Positions 35,506 to 44,194 of a DNA stretch of 62,824 nt are shown here, one piece after another. Source of the stretch: Bacillota bacterium (GTDB lineage: Bacteria; Bacillota; Clostridia; Lachnospirales; Lachnospiraceae); NCBI GenBank assembly GCA_023450835.1, contig JAEXGM010000250.1:1-62824 (forward strand), written 5' to 3'. How positions within the stretch are numbered: the stretch's first letter is position 1; each line of letters opens with the position of its first letter. The notes beneath the pieces are model-generated. The model did no database searches. It saw nothing but the letters and a program-made list of their open reading frames with translations, and had not been told where the DNA came from. Made by a program: the position numbers and the translations under genes.

Positions 35506-36003
35506 ATGCGCACAATTAAAGTAAAAGAACTGTCAACAAAGGAATTTCGTAAATACGGTGTATATCAGAATTTACTGGATGAAGAGTCCATGAGAGAAGG
35601 GGCTGTATTTCCTGCTGACTTTTTCGCAGACCTGTTAACTCTGGATTTTGGAGGAAGTACGCTGCCGACAGTATCTGTCTGTCATGTTAAAAAGCAGGAA
35701 AGGAATATCATATCCTTCCTGGAGGCGCATCAGTATACCTGTGAAGGGTTATTACCTATTGATAAAGATGTCATCATATTCGCAGGACTCCCTGAGAGGA
35801 CACTGTCAACTGATAATCTGGAAGCCTTCCTTGTCCCTAAGGGAACTTTCGTAAAGCTGAATCCCCTTATTGTCCATGGCACCCAGTATCTTATGGAGGA
35901 AGGAGAAGGTCATATTCTGTGCCTGCTACCCGGAAGGACCTTTCGAAATGATTGTATCTCTCAGGTCGTAGAGGGAGATGAGAGAGCTGAAATTATTCTG
36001 TAA
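35506..36003 (+). CDS. Cupin-like protein, DUF4867/ureidoglycolate-lyase-like
   Basis: 165 residues. The pattern of short beta strands, TLPTVSVCHVKKQERNI, LPIDKDVIIFAGLP and the histidine-bearing NPLIVHGTQY suggest a double-stranded beta helix related to ureidoglycolate lyase or DUF4867. Such small proteins often sit beside sugar isomerase/aldolase operons and may act as mutarotase or lyase, but no activity can be assigned. AAAGGAG lies 7 nt before the ATG; it is the last gene of the aldolase operon. Confidence 0.65.
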   Translation: MRTIKVKELSTKEFRKYGVYQNLLDEESMREGAVFPADFFADLLTLDFGGSTLPTVSVCHVKKQERNIISFLEAHQYTCEGLLPIDKDVIIFAGLPERTLSTDNLEAFLVPKGTFVKLNPLIVHGTQYLMEEGEGHILCLLPGRTFRNDCISQVVEGDERAEIIL

Positions 36004-36161
36004 ACGGCGGTTATTGTTAAGAAAGAAATGAATTTATCCGTCACGTCCGGCTTAAAAGGAGAGTATATTATCAGGCACTTGCCTGTAGCATTTGTTATTA
36101 TTGACACTTCCTTTAAAATCAAGGATAATGAAAAAAAACAAATAGGCATGGTGTGAATTCA

Positions 36162-37424
36162 ATGAGTATTGATAATAGAAAATCTTCTTCTCCTTTAAGC
36201 AGAAAACCTAGAAATATAAAATATTATAACCAGAAGCTGGTATTGTCTCTCTTAAGGACTTCCGATACTATGACTGCCAGTGAGATTTCAGAGCGGATCA
36301 GCCTAAGTGTGACCTCTGTTACCAAGATTCTGGCAGCCCTCCAGAAATATAATCTTGTGAAATCCATGGGAAAAGGCAGTTCTACGGAGGAGGGAGGAAA
36401 GAAGCCGGAGCTGTATGCACTGAATGATATACACAAATATATTATTGCAATCCATTCCGGAATCGGCTACATTGACTGCGTTTTGTATAACTTAAAATGT
36501 GAACTGGTGAATAAGATTTCAGGAAAATACAGAGAACAGTCTGATTATGATACCTGCATGGAAGACATTGCACACTCTGCGGAAGAACTGCTTACTTCCA
36601 ATGGCCTTCTGACAGAGGATATTTACGGTGTAATTGTTGGCTTTGACGGAATTGTGGATTCTGATAATGGTATTCTTCTTTTCCCGATTCATAATACGAC
36701 CTGGGGAAGAAATTTAAAAGTCATAGAAAAATTAAAGGAACTTATGCCGGGTTTTCATAACCTCCATATAAATAACGGAAGCAGGCTTTCCGGCTATGCA
36801 GAACTTCTTAAGCATCCGGAATATGCGGAGGAGAATGTAACGGTATTAATATCCGGCTCCTATACCGGAGGATGTGTTCTGGACCACGGGAAATTAATAC
36901 AGGGAGCAAATGGATTTGTAGGAGAATTCGGGCATATTACGGTGGCATCTGCGGAAGAGACCGAGAAATGTGCCTGCGGTAATTCCGGCTGTTTTGAAAC
37001 ACTGGTATCTCCGAAAGCAATCCAAAGGTATGCAAAGAAAATCAAAGAGGAATACCCGAATTCACCCTTGCTGAAAGAAGACGGAAAGCTTCAGTATTTA
37101 AGTATATTTAAAGCTTCTAATGAAGGAGATGCTTTTGCTTGCAGGATAATGGATAAGATGATCTCATATTTTGTTTTACTTATCCGCAATATGATATTAA
37201 TTTATAATCCCAGAGTAATCGTGCTTCAGGGAATCTATACGCAGGCGGGAGACTACTTCTTAAATAAGCTCCAAAGTGAGATACATTCACTGCCCTTTTT
37301 TAAGATAGAAAAGGAATTTAACCTCGTTTACTCGGATATTGGCCTGAGCCAGGGCTGTTTTACCGGCGGGGCACTGATTTTAGCAGACCAGTACTTTAAT
37401 GAAACCGAGATGTATGAATTATAA
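36162..37424 (+). CDS. ROK-family repressor, XylR/NagC-like
   Basis: About 420 residues. An N-terminal winged helix (VLSLLRTSDTMTASEISERISLS) is fused to a ROK sugar-kinase-like domain with the zinc motif CACGNSGCFE and GEFGHITV. ROK repressors respond to a sugar or sugar phosphate, and it probably controls the aldolase/kinase/isomerase operon just upstream. The start is uncertain (ATG 36162 or GTG 36153; no clear ribosome site). Its last codons and stop are the left arm of a type A hairpin (37416-37441). Confidence 0.87.
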   Translation: MSIDNRKSSSPLSRKPRNIKYYNQKLVLSLLRTSDTMTASEISERISLSVTSVTKILAALQKYNLVKSMGKGSSTEEGGKKPELYALNDIHKYIIAIHSGIGYIDCVLYNLKCELVNKISGKYREQSDYDTCMEDIAHSAEELLTSNGLLTEDIYGVIVGFDGIVDSDNGILLFPIHNTTWGRNLKVIEKLKELMPGFHNLHINNGSRLSGYAELLKHPEYAEENVTVLISGSYTGGCVLDHGKLIQGANGFVGEFGHITVASAEETEKCACGNSGCFETLVSPKAIQRYAKKIKEEYPNSPLLKEDGKLQYLSIFKASNEGDAFACRIMDKMISYFVLLIRNMILIYNPRVIVLQGIYTQAGDYFLNKLQSEIHSLPFFKIEKEFNLVYSDIGLSQGCFTGGALILADQYFNETEMYEL

Positions 37425-37488
37425 AAAGCATAATTCATACACAAGTTTATGCCTGCGAAATCCTCGGCATGAACTTGAGGCGCATCGA
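37413..37488 (+). repeat. Type A structured repeat, copy R4
   Basis: GTATGAATTAT pairs perfectly with ATAATTCATAC around AAAAAGC. CAAGTTTATGCC then pairs with GGCATGAACTTG (one wobble) around TGCGAAATCCTC. The first hairpin overlaps the ROK stop codon, and the unit abuts an aldo/keto reductase remnant. Confidence 0.7.
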
Positions 37489-37649
37489 AAAAGGCTCACG
37501 GTAAGCCGGGTAGCCCAGGTCGCTATTAACTGGAGTGCGCAAAAGAGCTTTGTGGGTACCGCACTAATTGTGCTGCTTTTGACTGGAGTTTATCGGAAGA
37601 AGAGATATTATTATTAGACAGTGAATTGGCACGTCTCCGGATTGGATAA
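37483..37649 (+). pseudogene. Aldo/keto reductase remnant (C-terminus, with frame break)
   Basis: One frame reads RKRLTVSRVAQVAINWSAQK, then SFVGTALI, the typical AKR helix and strand before the NADP-binding loop. After a frame change near 37570 it continues NCAAFDWSLSEEEILLLDSE to a stop at 37647-37649, the usual AKR C-terminal stretch. The roughly 12 residues expected between them are missing, and the catalytic N-terminal three quarters are absent. Confidence 0.65.
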
Positions 37650-37689
37650 AGTATTTAACAAAATACACAAATTAGAATAAATAACATAA

Positions 37690-37750
37690 GCAGAGATGGG
37701 ATTATATGTTGTGATTATAGAAAACATATACTTCCTGTCTCTGCTTTTTT
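37690..37750 (+). terminator. Rho-independent terminator
   Basis: GCAGAGA pairs with TCTCTGC, with weak extra pairing (ATATGTT..AACATAT) in the loop, followed by TTTTTT. It separates the ROK region from the next importer operon. Confidence 0.7.
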
Positions 37751-38024
37751 ATGTGAAAAATCAAATTTTGATACTTGAAATATAAATTTGCGAATCACAG
37801 ATTAGTATTTTTACAACTCAAAGTACGATTTTGCCCATATTTTTTTAGCAATTTTACTTATATAATGACCTTGTTGTATACGACATCATTGCTTTTACAA
37901 AATTTTTTAGTACATTTTAATAACTTGTCAATTCATTTGCATGGCGTTTCTATTACATATGTTAACTAACTAACGTTCCAGTGGATGAACAAATATGAAT
38001 ATTAGTTAAAGGCGGGAATATCAC
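37751..38024 (+). other. AT-rich upstream region of the second importer operon
   Basis: No gene is seen. It contains a TTAACTAA/TTAGTTAA inverted repeat (37961-38009) flanking AACGTTCC, a possible half-operator for the LacI protein encoded at 44195. A GGCGGG ribosome site lies 9 nt before the ATG at 38025. Confidence 0.3.
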
Positions 38025-39527
38025 ATGAAAAGTAAAGAAAATAAAAAACCGGAACCTGGTCTGACGGCGATATTTGAAAAAGAGTACCTTGGTAGAAAGC
38101 TTGGACTACTTGCCGGTATAGTGGCATCAGTGATTACATTGCTTTTATCAATTCCTTTTGTACAATGGATTTACATTAACAATCCGAATTCGCTCTTTCA
38201 GAGTATGGGACTTAAAGAAGATGTAATCAATAAATTAATGTCCAGTTATAACTTATATGATATCCTGACATTTGTAAAACTTACAAAGCAAGGGAACATA
38301 GGACTGTTTACCATGATTCTGGTGCTGCTTTTTATAGCATCCATTTACTTTAATATCGTACTTCTTGTTAGAGTCTTTGTGAAAAAGAAGGAATCAAAAG
38401 GCAATCTGCATTTGTATTTCACAGTGAAATCAGCAATGGTATTTAATGTGATACTTTCAGTTGTAGCAATTATATACATGCCCTTTGCCAATAAGAAAAT
38501 CGGTACGGATGCAATTTTTGTTTCTCCCATTGTATATGTAATATTAATTATATCCATATTAGCGTATATCGCAGTAAAGGTAATTGAGAAAACAGAAAGA
38601 GAGATCTACAGGGAGCATGGTTTATTTCATGAGTTAAGAAAAAATTGGGTTCTTTTTGCAATGTTAATTCCTGCCGCAGTTTATCTGTTAATAAACAATT
38701 ATCTTCCTATGGTGGGTGTGTACTATGCCTTTACCTCCTTTAATTTCCGTGACGGATTATGGGCAAGCCCTTTTGTAGGAATGAAGAACTTTGAATATCT
38801 GTTAAAAGCTGATTTATTTAAACTCACAAAAAACACAATTCTTTATAACTTTGTATTTATTTCCTTAGGTAACGTTTTACAGATCGTATTTGCAATCTTT
38901 GTAAGCCAGGTCGGTGTCAGATGGTTTAAAAAGACCTCCCAGACTTTGATGTTTATGCCTTACTTCGTATCTTTCGTTATCCTTAAGGTTTTGGTTTATA
39001 ACTTATTTGAATATGACTCCGGTGTTGTAAATACCATGGTACTTGCGCTGGGCGGGCAAAAAATTGACTTCTATAACACGCCTCACTATTGGCCTTTCCT
39101 GATTACAATCTTCTATATCTGGAAAAATATCGGCTACGGAATGGTTGTTTATCTTGCAACTATAATGGGCATCAGTGATGAATATTATGATGCGGCAAAA
39201 GTGGATGGTGCGAACATCATACAGCAGATACGTTATATTACCTTACCGTTAATTAAACCTACTTTTATCATCCTGTTCTTATTCTCATTAGGAAGCATTA
39301 TGAAAGGACAGTTCGAATTGTTCTACCAGATGGTTGGAACAAACGGTGTATTATACAATGCGACGGATATCTTTGATACTTATGTATACCGTATCACTAC
39401 GACTCAGCCGTTAAGCATCGGTATCGGTACAGCAGCAGGTCTTTATCAGTCCTTATTCGGATTCATCTTAATATTAGTAACAAACTATGTCGTAAAGAAA
39501 AAGAATTCGGATTATGCATTATTCTAA
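38025..39527 (+). CDS. ABC sugar importer permease, LplB type, with extra N-terminal membrane domain
   Basis: 500 residues, against about 300 for ordinary LplB proteins. Residues ~205-500 are the standard six-helix permease with EAA loop YDAAKVDGANIIQQIRYITLPLIKP. Residues 1-200 add about four predicted helices (near 27-50, 90-115, 128-150, 162-185) with no recognised domain. The extension is in frame, with no internal ribosome site seen. It pairs with the permease at 39543 and lipoprotein at 40538. Confidence 0.88.
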   Translation: MKSKENKKPEPGLTAIFEKEYLGRKLGLLAGIVASVITLLLSIPFVQWIYINNPNSLFQSMGLKEDVINKLMSSYNLYDILTFVKLTKQGNIGLFTMILVLLFIASIYFNIVLLVRVFVKKKESKGNLHLYFTVKSAMVFNVILSVVAIIYMPFANKKIGTDAIFVSPIVYVILIISILAYIAVKVIEKTEREIYREHGLFHELRKNWVLFAMLIPAAVYLLINNYLPMVGVYYAFTSFNFRDGLWASPFVGMKNFEYLLKADLFKLTKNTILYNFVFISLGNVLQIVFAIFVSQVGVRWFKKTSQTLMFMPYFVSFVILKVLVYNLFEYDSGVVNTMVLALGGQKIDFYNTPHYWPFLITIFYIWKNIGYGMVVYLATIMGISDEYYDAAKVDGANIIQQIRYITLPLIKPTFIILFLFSLGSIMKGQFELFYQMVGTNGVLYNATDIFDTYVYRITTTQPLSIGIGTAAGLYQSLFGFILILVTNYVVKKKNSDYALF

Positions 39528-39542
39528 AGGAGAGTGAATGGA

Positions 39543-40433
39543 ATGAAGATAAAGCAATCAGGCTCAACAATTGTTTTTAAAGTAGTTATATATGTTTTAC
39601 TGGCCATTATGGCTGTGGTATGTGTGTTCCCGTTTATTATTATCGTTTCCGGTTCCTTTACAGATAACTATACTATTTTGACCGAAGGTTATGGGATATT
39701 ACCGAGAAACTTTACTATTTCAGCTTACAAGACGATATTTAAAGCTCCTCAGGATATTCTGCAGTCCTACAAGATGAACTTTTACTATACCATAGTCGGT
39801 ACGGGCATCGGACTCTTCATCATTACGATGACTGCTTATGTTATCTCAAGACCTGAGTTTAAGTATCGTAACAATATATCTTTTATGATTTATTTTACAA
39901 GTATTTTTGGCGGCGGTATGATTCCCTGGTATTTAATGTACACCAGCGTACTTGGTTTAAAGGGTTCTACCTTTGCTATCTGGTTCCCGGCTTTAATGAG
40001 CCCGTTCTTAGTAATCTTAATGAGAACCTTTATTAAGGAATCCGTTCCGGATGCCATTGCAGAATCAGCAAAAATTGACGGTGCAGGACATGTGACAATT
40101 TTCCTTAAGATTGTTATGCCGGTACTCGGACCTGGTCTTGCAACAATCGGGTTATTCCTTGCAATCGGTTATTGGAACGACTGGTACCGTTCCTCTATGT
40201 TCAGTACCAGCAGCAAGACCTGGGAATTACAGTTCTATCTGTATGACTTGCTTAACACGACTCAGGCATTAAAGCAAATGGCTCAGAATACCAGCGTATC
40301 CACAGCAGACCTTCCTTCCGAATCTATCAAGCTTGCGATGGCGGTTGTCGCTACCGGTCCGGTATTGTTATTCTATCCCTTTGTACAGAAGTATTTCGTA
40401 TCCGGTATTACAGTAGGCGCTGTAAAGGGTTGA
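39543..40433 (+). CDS. ABC sugar importer permease, YesQ/LplC type
   Basis: 296 residues, six predicted helices, EAA loop AESAKIDGAGHVTIFLKIVMP, C-terminus VSGITVGAVKG as in the paralogue at 8700. ATG at 39543 has AAAGGAGAG at proper spacing; the GTG at 39534 is too close to it. Fifteen nt after the LplB-type gene, it is the second half of the channel. Confidence 0.9.
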   Translation: MKIKQSGSTIVFKVVIYVLLAIMAVVCVFPFIIIVSGSFTDNYTILTEGYGILPRNFTISAYKTIFKAPQDILQSYKMNFYYTIVGTGIGLFIITMTAYVISRPEFKYRNNISFMIYFTSIFGGGMIPWYLMYTSVLGLKGSTFAIWFPALMSPFLVILMRTFIKESVPDAIAESAKIDGAGHVTIFLKIVMPVLGPGLATIGLFLAIGYWNDWYRSSMFSTSSKTWELQFYLYDLLNTTQALKQMAQNTSVSTADLPSESIKLAMAVVATGPVLLFYPFVQKYFVSGITVGAVKG

Positions 40434-40442
40434 TATTAATAC

Positions 40443-40499
40443 GCCTGGTGTGCTGGTCATCGGTAACTTAAAAGTACCGGGTACTCAAGTCACCAGGGC
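40443..40499 (+). promoter_or_regulatory. Intercistronic stem-loop before the binding lipoprotein
   Basis: GCCTGGTG pairs with CACCAGGGC, with an inner GGTAACTT/AAGTACC arm. There is no T-run. Such hairpins between permease and binding-protein genes often raise the stability of the binding-protein mRNA relative to the permease mRNA. Confidence 0.5.
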
Positions 40500-40537
40500 A
40501 GTTTAATATATAAAACATTATATTTAGGAGGATGAAT

Positions 40538-42154
40538 ATGAGAAAAATCAAAAAGCTTTGCAGTTTACTTCTTGTAGCTTCCTTAGTGGTTTCTATGGCC
40601 GCTTGCGGTAAAAAAGAAAACACAGGAAACAACACAGGAAACACAGCAACTCCCACAGAGAGTACTGAAGCAACAGCAACACCTACAGAGGCAGCAGCAG
40701 CTACCCCTGATATTTCCAAGAAAGCAGATTTAGTATTTTATGTAATGGGCGATGCTCCCAAGGACGAGCAGGCTGTAGAAGATGCTATTAACAAGATTTT
40801 ATTAGAAAAAGCGAACGCAACAATCGACTTCCAGTTCTCCACATGGACTGACTGGAGCCAGAAATATAACTTAGAGCTTACTTCCGGTTCTGCAGATCTT
40901 ATCTATACCGCTAACTGGTTAAACTATGCTACATTAGCTAACTCCGGCGCTTTCGCAGAGCTTACTGATGACATGATCAAAACAGATGCTCCTAACATTG
41001 CAAAATCCATGGACCCCAGTTTATTAGACCAGATGAAAGTTGGCGGAAAAACTTACGGCGTTCCTAATACATGGCCTGAGTACACAATCAACGGTATCTC
41101 CTACAGAGAAGATTTAAGAGCAAAATACAACCTTCCTGTTCCTAACACCGTAGAAAACCTGGAAGCTTACCTTCTTGGAATTAAACAAAATGATCCGAAG
41201 CAGGGCTTATTATCTGTAACAACAGGTGAAAGTACAGGCTTACAGGTTGCTTTTGATGCAGCTAACATCCTCAGCTTTAAGTATCCCTGGGTTACAAACA
41301 ATGGTCTTCCTTATGGACTTGCAGCTAACTATGATACCCCTTCAGACGTTTATGATTACTGGAATTCCGATGATTTCGTAACAGATATGAAACTTATGAA
41401 GAAATTTGCTGATGAAGGCTTCTGGTCAAGAAGTGCTTTATCTGATACAAACGATTCCGAAGCATACAAGAACGGTCTTTGCGTAGCAGTAGTTGCAGGA
41501 CAGAATCCTAACAAGAACATTACAGCTATTGGTGACTTTGCGAAGGATCATCCCGATTGGAAATCAGAATTTGTAGCTTATGGTGAAACTACAGGCGTTG
41601 TATATCCCGCACATGCTACACAGAACGGAACTTCCGTTTTAGCAAGCTCCAAGAATCAGGACAGAGCATTAATGGTACTTGACTTATTACTGTATGATAA
41701 GGAATTAAACGACCTTGTTGAATATGGTATTAAGGGTACACACTATGATGTAGATGCTAACGGTACTTACAAGAACCTTTCCACTGACTTCCCTTATGAA
41801 GGTTTCAATACATGGGCTTTAAGAAACGGAGATTACAAACTTCCTCAGGAAAGCGACACAATCTTAAATCAGATGTTTACAAAGTATAGCGAACTTGCAG
41901 CTAAGACCAAATTCCCTAACGTAAATATCTACAGTGGTTTTGCTGAAGATTACAGCCAGTATGAAGTTGAAAGAAGTGCAGTATCCGATGTTATGAGACA
42001 GTATTTAGCTCCTCTTCAGGCTGGTCTTGTATCAGACGTTGATAAAGCAGTAGCTGAATTCAGAGAAAAAGTTAAAGATGCCGGTCTTGAAACCTGCCAG
42101 GAGCAGTTTAAGACACAGTGGGCTGCTTACTGCGACGAGCATGGATATAAATAG
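40538..42154 (+). CDS. Extracellular solute-binding lipoprotein, LplA-like
   Basis: 538 residues. The lipobox SMAAC gives lipidated Cys23, with a Thr/Ala/Glu linker and then a large family 1 binding fold (ADLVFYVMGDAPKDEQAVED, GVPNTWPEYTINGISYREDL, YEGFNTWALRNGDYKLP). Codon choice is noticeably more uniform (many GCT, CTT, TTA, GTA) than in neighbouring regulators, as expected for an abundant protein. AGGAGG precedes the ATG, and a strong terminator follows at 42170. Confidence 0.92.
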   Translation: MRKIKKLCSLLLVASLVVSMAACGKKENTGNNTGNTATPTESTEATATPTEAAAATPDISKKADLVFYVMGDAPKDEQAVEDAINKILLEKANATIDFQFSTWTDWSQKYNLELTSGSADLIYTANWLNYATLANSGAFAELTDDMIKTDAPNIAKSMDPSLLDQMKVGGKTYGVPNTWPEYTINGISYREDLRAKYNLPVPNTVENLEAYLLGIKQNDPKQGLLSVTTGESTGLQVAFDAANILSFKYPWVTNNGLPYGLAANYDTPSDVYDYWNSDDFVTDMKLMKKFADEGFWSRSALSDTNDSEAYKNGLCVAVVAGQNPNKNITAIGDFAKDHPDWKSEFVAYGETTGVVYPAHATQNGTSVLASSKNQDRALMVLDLLLYDKELNDLVEYGIKGTHYDVDANGTYKNLSTDFPYEGFNTWALRNGDYKLPQESDTILNQMFTKYSELAAKTKFPNVNIYSGFAEDYSQYEVERSAVSDVMRQYLAPLQAGLVSDVDKAVAEFREKVKDAGLETCQEQFKTQWAAYCDEHGYK

Positions 42155-42169
42155 GATATAACTTAAATA

Positions 42170-42206
42170 AACTGCCGGGCAGGAGATATTTCCTGCCCGG
42201 CAGTTT
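42170..42206 (+). terminator. Terminator after the second importer operon
   Basis: AACTGCCGGGCAGGA pairs perfectly with TCCTGCCCGGCAGTT around a 6-nt loop, followed by TGACTTG, so strong stem and short T-tail. Confidence 0.8.
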
Positions 42207-42298
42207 GACTTGTATTAATAGGAGCCTGGGAAGAAGAGCTTAGATAAAGCAGTGTTTTAGAGAATAGAGGTATATTTAATAAGAAAAGGAGAAGGACT

Positions 42299-43105
42299 AT
42301 GACAATTGGAGAAGTGATAGCGGCAATAGAAGCTAATTATCCGGCGGTTGGTTCGGATACGGTTGATACCATTAAGTTTGGTAATGCTGACAATGAGGTG
42401 ACCGGTATTGTAACGACCTGCAGTGCTACCGTAGAAGTTATCAGAAAGACTGCCGAGTTGGGGTATAATTTTATCATAACTCATGAACCTACCTTTTATA
42501 CTCATGAAGACAAGACCGATTATCTGGAGGGGGACTCGGTATATGAAGAAAAGTGCAGACTTCTGAAAGAGAATGGAATTACAATATGGCGAGATCATGA
42601 CCACATGCATGTGAATGACCCGGATCTGATTTTCAGCGGTGTTATGCAGGAACTTGGCTGGGAAGATTATTGTGTGGAATATTTCGAAGGGGGAAAGGCT
42701 CCGTTAGTCTATGAGATACCCAGAGTAACTGTGAAGGAGTTGTGCGGGCATTTAAAGGAGAAGCTTGGTATTCAGGCAACAAGGGTCATTGGTAATGTGG
42801 GTGCAGATATTTCCAGAGTGCTTTTTATCGGCGGCGGACATGTGACATTTGACGAAACACTTACCTCTCTTTTTATAAAACATAAGGCAGATGTGTTGAT
42901 TGCAGGAGAGTTATTAGACTGGACAGTGGCTTCTTATATTCGGGATGCGGCATTTCTGGGGAAGAATAAGGCTGCCATTCATCTGGGTCATTTTAACAGT
43001 GAGGAACCGGGAATGAAATACTATCCGGTCTGGCTTTCGAAGCTGCTTGAAGAAAAAATACCGGTGACCTTTATTGCATCAGGTGACCCGTATCGTTATG
43101 AATAA
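42299..43105 (+). CDS. Nif3-like dinuclear metal centre protein
   Basis: 268 residues. Metal-binding stretches of the NIF3 (GTP cyclohydrolase I type 2-like) family are visible: ITHEPTFY near residue 60, WRDHDHMH near residue 100, and HLGHFNSEEPGMKY near the C-terminus. The family has conserved di-metal sites but no firmly known function. In this gene neighbourhood it may be a metal-dependent hydrolase for a sugar-derived compound. AAGGAG lies 7 nt before the start; it follows the importer terminator, so it has its own promoter or is read through. Confidence 0.88.
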   Translation: MTIGEVIAAIEANYPAVGSDTVDTIKFGNADNEVTGIVTTCSATVEVIRKTAELGYNFIITHEPTFYTHEDKTDYLEGDSVYEEKCRLLKENGITIWRDHDHMHVNDPDLIFSGVMQELGWEDYCVEYFEGGKAPLVYEIPRVTVKELCGHLKEKLGIQATRVIGNVGADISRVLFIGGGHVTFDETLTSLFIKHKADVLIAGELLDWTVASYIRDAAFLGKNKAAIHLGHFNSEEPGMKYYPVWLSKLLEEKIPVTFIASGDPYRYE

Positions 43106-43285
43106 CTGCTTCGCTGACTATCCAAATGAAATGAAATCATGTAAATGAGTAAAATGCTCTAAGGCCTATTAGAATATATGCAGCATCCCAGAGAACTCCG
43201 GGAGGCTGCATATATAAGAAATCAAGAGCAGGTCCTGTATTTTAGATACCGCTGGCGGTTTTCCTGCAGCTGAGCCACCTAATGA

Positions 43286-43824
43286 TTATTCTTTCACTTC
43301 TTTAATCAAAGATTTAATTAACTCTTGTATCTCGCTATCTTCTTCAAGACTTTCCATTCCATAAGAATCACTATGAAAACACATAGAAAGAGGAGTGTCT
43401 TTCGTATAGGAGTCCAGGGCTTTAAGGAAGCAGCCTTGGGAACACCGTATTTTGCAAAGCTTGTCCAGTAATCCAGCATAACCTGGGATAAGGAACTGTC
43501 TGCCTCTGCCAGGGGACGCCAGCATCTTTTTATAGTGCCAAAAGTATACCATAATTCGGCGGAATGGAAGGCACCTTCTTCATCGCCGGGCAGAGCATGG
43601 GTAAAGTAATAGTGAAAGAAGGGTTTTCTGTTTGGACTGGTATGTATTCGGGCCCAGCTTAAATTACCGGCAAGCAATTTCTTTGTGCCGATAAATTCGT
43701 CAGAATTGGACCCTGTCATATAATCAATATCGTGGACATAGGGAATACCTTTGTATAATGCATATCCCCAGGGAGAAGTGCTCCCGCTTACTTCTCCGTA
43801 ATTTATTACTGTTTGAAGAATCAT
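43286..43824 (-). pseudogene. Carboxylesterase type B remnant, frameshifted
   Basis: On the minus strand, SNSDEFIGTKKLLAG, FFHYYFTHALPGDEEGAF, HSAELWYTFGTIKRCWRPLA and LDYWTSFAKYGVP are the C-terminal third of a type B carboxylesterase (p-nitrobenzyl esterase family), with the catalytic His in GAFHSAELWY. After YGVP the frame changes near 43440; the alternative frame QGCFLKALDSYTKDTPL continues to the stop at 43286. The N-terminal two thirds, including the Ser nucleophile, are missing. Confidence 0.75.
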
Positions 43825-44129
43825 GAAAAATTATCTCGTTTATTCTTGGAATATGTAAGATTGTATATAAAAACGTTTGTAACCTTATATAAAACATATT
43901 ATGCTTTAATAGTTGTAAAACCAGGCTAAAAACATGTTTATCTGAAAATAGAGGAAAAAACGGCATAATGACCGACTTATGCTGTAATTATACTAAGAAT
44001 TTTATATTATAATAAACATTTTTTACTTATTGTAGAAAGTAATTATGTAGTATTATTTATAATAAAAATGGTAGAAGTATACAAATAAAAAAATATGATT
44101 GTTAAAAATATATTTTTTACACAAAATAC
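43825..44129 (+). other. AT-rich gap between the esterase remnant and the LacI gene
   Basis: No gene is seen. AAAACGTTTG at 43870-43879 resembles the LacI operators at 44163 and 45267. Confidence 0.3.
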
Positions 44130-44158
44130 TTGTAGCATAATTGTACATATGTTATAAT
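44130..44158 (+). promoter_or_regulatory. Promoter of the LacI-family gene
   Basis: TTGTAG at 44130-44135, a 17-nt spacer, and a perfect TATAAT at 44153-44158. Confidence 0.65.
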
Positions 44159-44162
44159 ACTA

Positions 44163-44172
44163 AAAACGTTTT
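44163..44172 (+). promoter_or_regulatory. LacI-type operator at the transcription start
   Basis: The palindrome AAAACGTTTT, with the central CG of LacI/CcpA-family operators, lies 5 nt after the -10 box, so binding would block the gene's own promoter. It shares AAACGTTT with the site at 45267-45280. Confidence 0.55.
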
Positions 44173-44194
44173 ATGAAAAGAGTGGGTAAAAAAA

